Of a stretch of DNA of 53,240 nucleotides, positions 49,553 through 53,240 are shown in pieces. This stretch comes from an uncultured Oscillospiraceae bacterium (lineage in GTDB: Bacteria > Bacillota > Clostridia > Oscillospirales > Acutalibacteraceae): the NCBI GenBank assembly GCA_958448165.1, contig CAUDCW010000013.1, positions 1 through 53,240 on the forward strand, in the 5' to 3' direction. The notes beneath the pieces were generated by a model. That model was given only the letters and a program-made list of their open reading frames with translations, did no database searches and was not told the DNA's origin. The translations under genes and the position numbers were made by a program. How positions within the stretch are numbered: position 1 is the stretch's first letter; every line of letters starts with the position of its first letter.

Positions 49553-50479
49553 ATGGCAGCATTTACAGCACAGGACGTTAAGTCACTCAGAGAAAAAACA
49601 GGCTGTGGTATGATGGACTGTAAAAAGGCTCTTGCACAGGCTGACGGCAATATGGACGCAGCTATCGACTTTTTGAGAGAGCAGGGTCTTGCAAAGCAGG
49701 CTAAGAAGAGCGGCAGAATTGCAGCAGAGGGCGTAGCTTTTGCAGAAACAAACGCAGATAACACTCTCGGCGTTGTAATTGAAGTAAACGCAGAAACAGA
49801 CTTTGTTGCTAAGAACGCAGATTTCCAGGCTTTTGTAAAGACCTGCGCAGATACAGTTATGGAGCAGAATCCGGCTGACGTTGATGCTTTGCTCGAGTGC
49901 AAGGCAGCAGGCTGCGACGAAACCGTTGCAGCACTTTTGCAGGAGAAGGTTCTCACAATCGGCGAGAACATCAAGATCCGCCGCTTTGTTCGCTATGAGG
50001 GCAAGGTTGTAACCTACATTCACGCAGCAGGCAGAATCGGCGTTATGGTTAAGTTTGATACAGATGTTGACGCTGCAAGCGAAGAGTTTGTTGCATACGG
50101 AAAGGACGTTGCAATGCAGATTGCCGCCCTTAACACACTTTATCTTAACGAGGCAAGCGTTCCGGCAGAGGTTATCGAGCACGAGAAAGAAATTATGATT
50201 GCTCAGATGAAGCAGGATCCTAAAATGGCTAATAAGCCGGAGCAGGTTCTGGCTAAAATTGTTGAGGGCAAGGTTGGCAAGTTCTATAAGGAAAACTGCC
50301 TTGTTGATCAGGAGTTCGTAAAGGACAGCTCAATGACAGTAGGCAAATACACAGAGAAGGTTGCCAAGGACCTCGGCGGCAGTATTGCTATTGTTGACTT
50401 TGTTCGTTTCGAGAAGGGCGAGGGCCTTGAGAAGCGTCAGGACAACTTTGCTGAAGAAGTTGCAGGTATGGTTAAATAA
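49553..50479 (+). CDS. tsf: translation elongation factor Ts, 308 aa
   Basis: It recycles EF-Tu-GDP. The N-terminal UBA-like part reads VKSLREKTGCGMMDCKKALAQADGNMDAAIDFLRE. The core holds the conserved EVNAETDFVAKN, the EF-Tu-contact region, and MIAQMKQDPKMANKP. The end reads IVDFVRFEKGEGLEKRQDNFAEEV. AGAGAGGAAG precedes the ATG. It is the last gene of the operon, with a terminator 33 bases after the stop. Confidence 0.97.
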   Translation: MAAFTAQDVKSLREKTGCGMMDCKKALAQADGNMDAAIDFLREQGLAKQAKKSGRIAAEGVAFAETNADNTLGVVIEVNAETDFVAKNADFQAFVKTCADTVMEQNPADVDALLECKAAGCDETVAALLQEKVLTIGENIKIRRFVRYEGKVVTYIHAAGRIGVMVKFDTDVDAASEEFVAYGKDVAMQIAALNTLYLNEASVPAEVIEHEKEIMIAQMKQDPKMANKPEQVLAKIVEGKVGKFYKENCLVDQEFVKDSSMTVGKYTEKVAKDLGGSIAIVDFVRFEKGEGLEKRQDNFAEEVAGMVK

Positions 50480-50510
50480 TCACACTGCTGAAAATCTCAT
50501 ATAAAAAGTT

Positions 50511-50542
50511 TAACCGGGTATCCGTAAGGTACCCGGTTTTTT
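50511..50542 (+). terminator. terminator of rpsB-tsf
   Basis: AACCGGGTA...TACCCGGTT is followed by TTTT. Confidence 0.9.
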
Positions 50543-50544
50543 GT

Positions 50545-50695
50545 CGTTTTGAGCCGCTGTGCGGCAGAGTGGAGAGTGAAGAGTGAAGAGTGGAGAGTAA
50601 AGAGTAAAGTTGTGGTTGTCGCAGCTACGCTGCTCCTTAATAAAAAAGTTTGGTCGAGCAAAATAAAACGAGAATGAAGAGTCTGAGTGTTTACT
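50545..50695. repeat. GAGTGGAGAGTGAAGAG-type intergenic repeat block
   Basis: Tandem GAGTGAAGAGTGGAGAG units, the reverse complement of those before purF, sit next to GAGCCGCTGTGCGGC and GTTGTCGCAGC boxes. There is no gene. Confidence 0.55.
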
Positions 50696-51212
50696 TGGCG
50701 CTTTATGCGTTGTAAGTGCATAAAGTGCCATTAAACGCACCCGTAGAAAGCTCGTATTGGAAAAGGAGCAGTGGCAGACAGCTTGACAATCGTACAAAGC
50801 TGAACGCACAGCGGGTCTCCAAAGGGCTTGCCCTTTGGTCATTTTAAGATAGGGATAGAGTAAGCTGTGATTAAATATTAAGCACGCACCTTGACGGATT
50901 ATTTTCCGACTCTAAGTCCAAAAATGCTCGTTAATACACAAAGTATTGCCTGCGCTTTTTGTACATAGAGTCGAAAAATTCTCTCGCCAATCTGCGCACT
51001 TTTATTTAATCACAGCTTACTTAGGGAAAGGAAATCGAAATCCCTTTCCCTTAAATCAGTTTTTGATTAATTTTTTCTGATAAAAAAGTAAGTGCCTGAG
51101 CGGCATGTGCGCAAAAGTTTTAATGATAATAAAAATTAATAAGATATAATTAATAGACGCCGATGGGTGCAAACTTAATTAATTCGCATTTATTGCGCTA
51201 AACAAAACTTAA
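50696..51212 (+). repeat. long intergenic repeat, left copy (interrupted by a MITE)
   Basis: It matches the reverse complement of 52886-53240. Shared landmarks in order are the hairpin TGGCGCTTTATGC...GCATAAAGTGCCA (50696-50730), CTTGACAATCGTACAAAGCT, the hairpin CCAAAGGGCTTGCCCTTTGG, the hairpin GGGAAAGG...CCCTTTCCC, CTGATAAAAAAGTAAGTGCC, and GCGCTAAACAAAA near the metK stop. It has no convincing ORF. Confidence 0.85.
50859..51021 (+). mobile_element. MITE family 2, nested in the left long repeat
   Basis: It spans 163 bp with perfect 19-bp terminal inverted repeats (AGTAAGCTGTGATTAAATA at 50859-50877, its complement at 51003-51021). It splits the long repeat, since the right copy lacks it, and is flanked by TAG on both sides, a possible 3-bp target duplication. 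The interior shares words with MITE family 1 (CCAAAAAT.CTCGT.AAT, CGAAAAAT.CT), so the two families may be related. Confidence 0.85.
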
Positions 51213-51213
51213 C

Positions 51214-52398
51214 TTACCCCTCAATCGCCGCCAAAAGCTCCTGCGTCTTGTCGGTCCTTTCCCAAGCAACGCCTAATTCCTCTCTGCCCATATGACCGTA
51301 TGCGGCAAGCGGACGGTACTTGGTGTTCTTTAAATCAAGCGTTTCAATTATAGCCGCCGGGCGCAGATCGAATACCTTGCTGACAGCGTTTGCAAGCTGT
51401 TCATTTGTATATTTGCTTGTGCCGAACGACTCAACCATAACCGACACCGGCTTTGCAACGCCGATTGCATAGGCAAGCTGAACCTCACAGCGGCTTGCAA
51501 GGCCTGCGGCTACAATATTCTTTGCGGCATAGCGTGCGGCGTATGCTGCGCTGCGGTCAACCTTTGTCGGGTCCTTGCCCGAGAAGCAGCCGCCGCCGTG
51601 TCTGCCGAAACCGCCGTAGGTGTCCACAATAATCTTTCTGCCTGTAAGACCAGAGTCGCCGACAGGTCCGCCGATGACGAATCTGCCTGTCGGGTTGATA
51701 TATATTTTTGTGTTATCGTCAAAAAGCTGTGGCGGAATTATCGGCTTGATAACATAATTTAAAATATCATCGCGCAGCTTGTCCGTTTCAATCTCGTCGT
51801 TGTGCTGGGTCGATACAACAACAGCGTCAATCCTCTTTATCTCGTCACCGTCATACTCAACCGTAACCTGTGTTTTTCCGTCGGGGCGAAGATAGGGCAG
51901 AGTGCCGTCCTTTCTCACCTTTGTAAGCTGCTTTGCAAGCTTGTGGCTGAGCGAAATGCTAAGCGGCATAAGCTCGGGCGTTTCGTTGCAGGCGTATCCG
52001 AACATCATTCCCTGGTCGCCTGCTCCCGTCTGATTGTAAATATCCTGTTCGCCGCTTTTAAGCTCGTAGCTTTCGTTAACGCCAAGAGCAATGTCGGCAG
52101 ACTGATTGTCGATTGATGTCAGCACTGCACAGTTGTTGCCGTCAAAGCCGCAGCCCTCGTTGTCATAGCCGATATCGCAGATAACCTGACGGGCAATAGA
52201 CGGAATATCAACATAGCAGTCCGTTGTTATTTCACCCATAACGTGAACCATTCCTGTTGTTGCAGTAACCTCGCAGGCGATGTGGGCGTTTTTGTCCTGA
52301 TCTAAAATAGCGTCAACAACAGCGTCCGAAATCTGGTCGCACACCTTGTCGGGATGTCCCTCGGTTACTGATTCAGATGTAAAAAAATGCTTTGCCAT
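51214..52398 (-). CDS. metK: S-adenosylmethionine synthetase, 394 aa
   Basis: It makes SAM from methionine and ATP. Conserved signatures are TSESVTEGHPDKVCDQISDA at the start, GAGDQGMMFGYA in the middle, and the P-loop-like GGCFSGKDPTKVDRSAAYA, with full length for the family. AAGGGAG precedes the ATG. It is preceded on its own strand by a SAM-I riboswitch, but a MITE lies between the riboswitch terminator and the start codon. The gene and switch together are enclosed by inverted copies of a long repeat. Confidence 0.97.
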   Translation of the reverse strand: MAKHFFTSESVTEGHPDKVCDQISDAVVDAILDQDKNAHIACEVTATTGMVHVMGEITTDCYVDIPSIARQVICDIGYDNEGCGFDGNNCAVLTSIDNQSADIALGVNESYELKSGEQDIYNQTGAGDQGMMFGYACNETPELMPLSISLSHKLAKQLTKVRKDGTLPYLRPDGKTQVTVEYDGDEIKRIDAVVVSTQHNDEIETDKLRDDILNYVIKPIIPPQLFDDNTKIYINPTGRFVIGGPVGDSGLTGRKIIVDTYGGFGRHGGGCFSGKDPTKVDRSAAYAARYAAKNIVAAGLASRCEVQLAYAIGVAKPVSVMVESFGTSKYTNEQLANAVSKVFDLRPAAIIETLDLKNTKYRPLAAYGHMGREELGVAWERTDKTQELLAAIEG

Positions 52399-52419
52399 AT
52401 TAAAAACTCCCTTCAGTTT

Positions 52420-52597
52420 TTAGGGAAACCCTGATTAAATCGTTTGTGCATATTGCGCCGTCAGATTTTTCGTCAGGTTGGACAAATAAACCGCAGTAAT
52501 GCTGACGCATTACGAGGATTTTTTGGTCAGGCTGACGGGAAATATGCAAGCAAGATGTGCAAACAGCTTTCAGCGTGATTTGTTCAGTGTTTCCTTA
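52420..52597 (-). mobile_element. MITE family 1, copy C, in the metK leader
   Basis: It spans about 178 bp, inverted relative to copies A and B, from AGGGAAACCCTGATTAAAT to TTCAGTGTTTCCTTA. It starts about 22 bp from the metK ATG and ends about 87 bp from the riboswitch terminator, so the transcript would carry it as a large hairpin. Confidence 0.88.
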
Positions 52598-52683
52598 GTT
52601 TTGTTATATTTACACTTCAAAATTTAAAGTGCGTAGAAGCTCAGGCAGTTACAACTCTTTTCTTTTCATTGCGAAAACAGCAA

Positions 52684-52815
52684 TAAAAAAACCGCTTTCA
52701 AAACCGAAAGCGGCAAATAATCTCATCTTTCGGCTAAACCGCAGGATTTGGCACCTTACAAATGCAGGTTGCCGGACGTCACAGGGCCTGTTCCCTCAGT
52801 CACTCTTGATAAGCT
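52684..52815 (-). promoter_or_regulatory. SAM-I (S-box) riboswitch of metK
   Basis: On the minus strand the core is present: P1 CTTATC (52808-52813) with GATGAG (52722-52727), then AAGAGTGACTGAGGGA, CCGGCAACCTGC, AAGGTGCCAAATCCTGC and GAAAGATGAG. An intrinsic terminator follows (CCGCTTTCGG...GAAAGCGG, then seven Ts, 52684-52713). High SAM should stop transcription before metK, a classic feedback loop. Confidence 0.95.
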
Positions 52816-52837
52816 GATTATTAAGTTGTTGACACAT

Positions 52838-52865
52838 ATTATATCACAAGAATTCAATATGTCAA
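52838..52865 (-). promoter_or_regulatory. metK promoter
   Basis: On the minus strand: TTGACA (52860-52865), 16 bp, TATAAT (52838-52843). The transcript starts about 15 nt before the S-box P1. Confidence 0.8.
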
Positions 52866-52885
52866 GCGGTAATTATATTATGTCA

Positions 52886-53240
52886 GATAAATTTTGTTTA
52901 GCGCACTAAATGCGAATTAAAAAGTTTGCACATATCGGCGGATTTAATATTATCGTATTAATTATTATTATCTTTAAAACTTTTTGCGCTTATGCCGCGC
53001 AGGCACTTACTTTTTTATCAGAAAAAAGTAAGCAAAAACTGATTTAGGGGAAAGGGATTTCGATTTCCCTTTCCCCTAAAAACCCCAATCCTTGAAACGA
53101 CCAAAGGGCAAGCCCTTTGGAAACCCGATGTGAGTTCAGCTTTGTACGATTGTCAAGTTGCCTGCCACAGTCCCTTTCCACTCCGTACATTCATCGGGCG
53201 TTTAATGGCACTTTATGCACTTACAACGCATAAAGTGCCA
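52886..53240 (-). repeat. long intergenic repeat, right copy (inverted)
   Basis: It is the inverse of 50696-51212 without the MITE. It ends with the perfect 13-bp hairpin TGGCACTTTATGC...GCATAAAGTGCCA at 53206-53240, exactly at the window edge. It includes AGGGGAAAGGG/CCCTTTCCCCT and CCAAAGGG/CCCTTTGG hairpins. It may continue beyond the window. Confidence 0.85.

Noticed and set aside
49583..50182. A 199-codon open frame opposite tsf
   Set aside because: It is antisense to a conserved gene, has a Cys-rich composition typical of shadows, and has no start signal.
50696..50850. A short open frame in the long repeat (ending GLALWSF)
   Set aside because: The right copy of the repeat carries an early stop in the same frame, and no start signal is present.
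1..53240. tRNA or rRNA genes, CRISPR arrays, intact transposase or integrase genes
   Set aside because: None was recognised on either strand by reading; weak tRNA-like folds cannot be excluded without tRNAscan.

Overview
The window looks like chromosomal DNA of a gut Firmicute of the Ruminococcus/Oscillospiraceae type. This rests on strong sigma-A promoters (TTGACA-like, about 17 bp spacer, TATAAT), AGGAGG ribosome sites, a secreted protein with a dockerin, a bile-salt-hydrolase-like enzyme, a very large pilin-like surface adhesin with an LPxxG sorting signal, and MITE-rich intergenic DNA. The species cannot be fixed from the sequence alone.

Layout. 1-2400: a candidate small RNA, a PH-domain protein and gdhA with an attenuator-like leader. 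2465-9730: purine synthesis genes purC, purF, purB, purA, guaA, with a strikingly structured purB-purA gap. 9731-19520: an accessory and decaying region. It holds a zinc-ribbon protein, a SAM-type riboswitch ahead of an unknown 96-residue protein, yjdF with its riboswitch, a GNAT acetyltransferase, a broken toxin-antitoxin pair, a dockerin protein, bcp-yaaA peroxide defence, a MerR-type promoter in front of a truncated ABC ATPase and a UvrA-like stub, a hydrolase, and a TetR gene fused by deletion to a radical-SAM gene. 19760-26360: purine salvage and uptake (xpt, a BMP-type nucleoside ABC transporter, hpt). 26650-36040: a surface adhesin of about 3,077 residues read as two ORFs because of one frameshift.

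36160-42840: a lipoprotein alkaline phosphatase, a bile-salt-hydrolase-like enzyme and a MoxR/DUF58/transglutaminase operon. 42900-47440: a cell-envelope glycosylation module (GtrA, YfhO, GT2). 47690-50540: radC, a candidate small RNA, and rpsB-tsf with a structured leader. 50545-53240: metK with its SAM-I riboswitch, enclosed by two inverted copies of a long intergenic repeat.

The genes work together mainly in purine metabolism (de novo synthesis, interconversion, salvage and uptake all occur here) and at the cell surface (adhesin, glycosylation, dockerin protein, transglutaminase). Two different SAM riboswitches are present, one on metK and one on the unknown small protein. Short mobile repeats have shaped the region: one MITE family has three full copies and one stub, one copy separates metK from its riboswitch, and a second related MITE is nested inside a metK-flanking repeat. 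Several genes look broken at T-runs or by deletion, so raw-read quality should be kept in mind.
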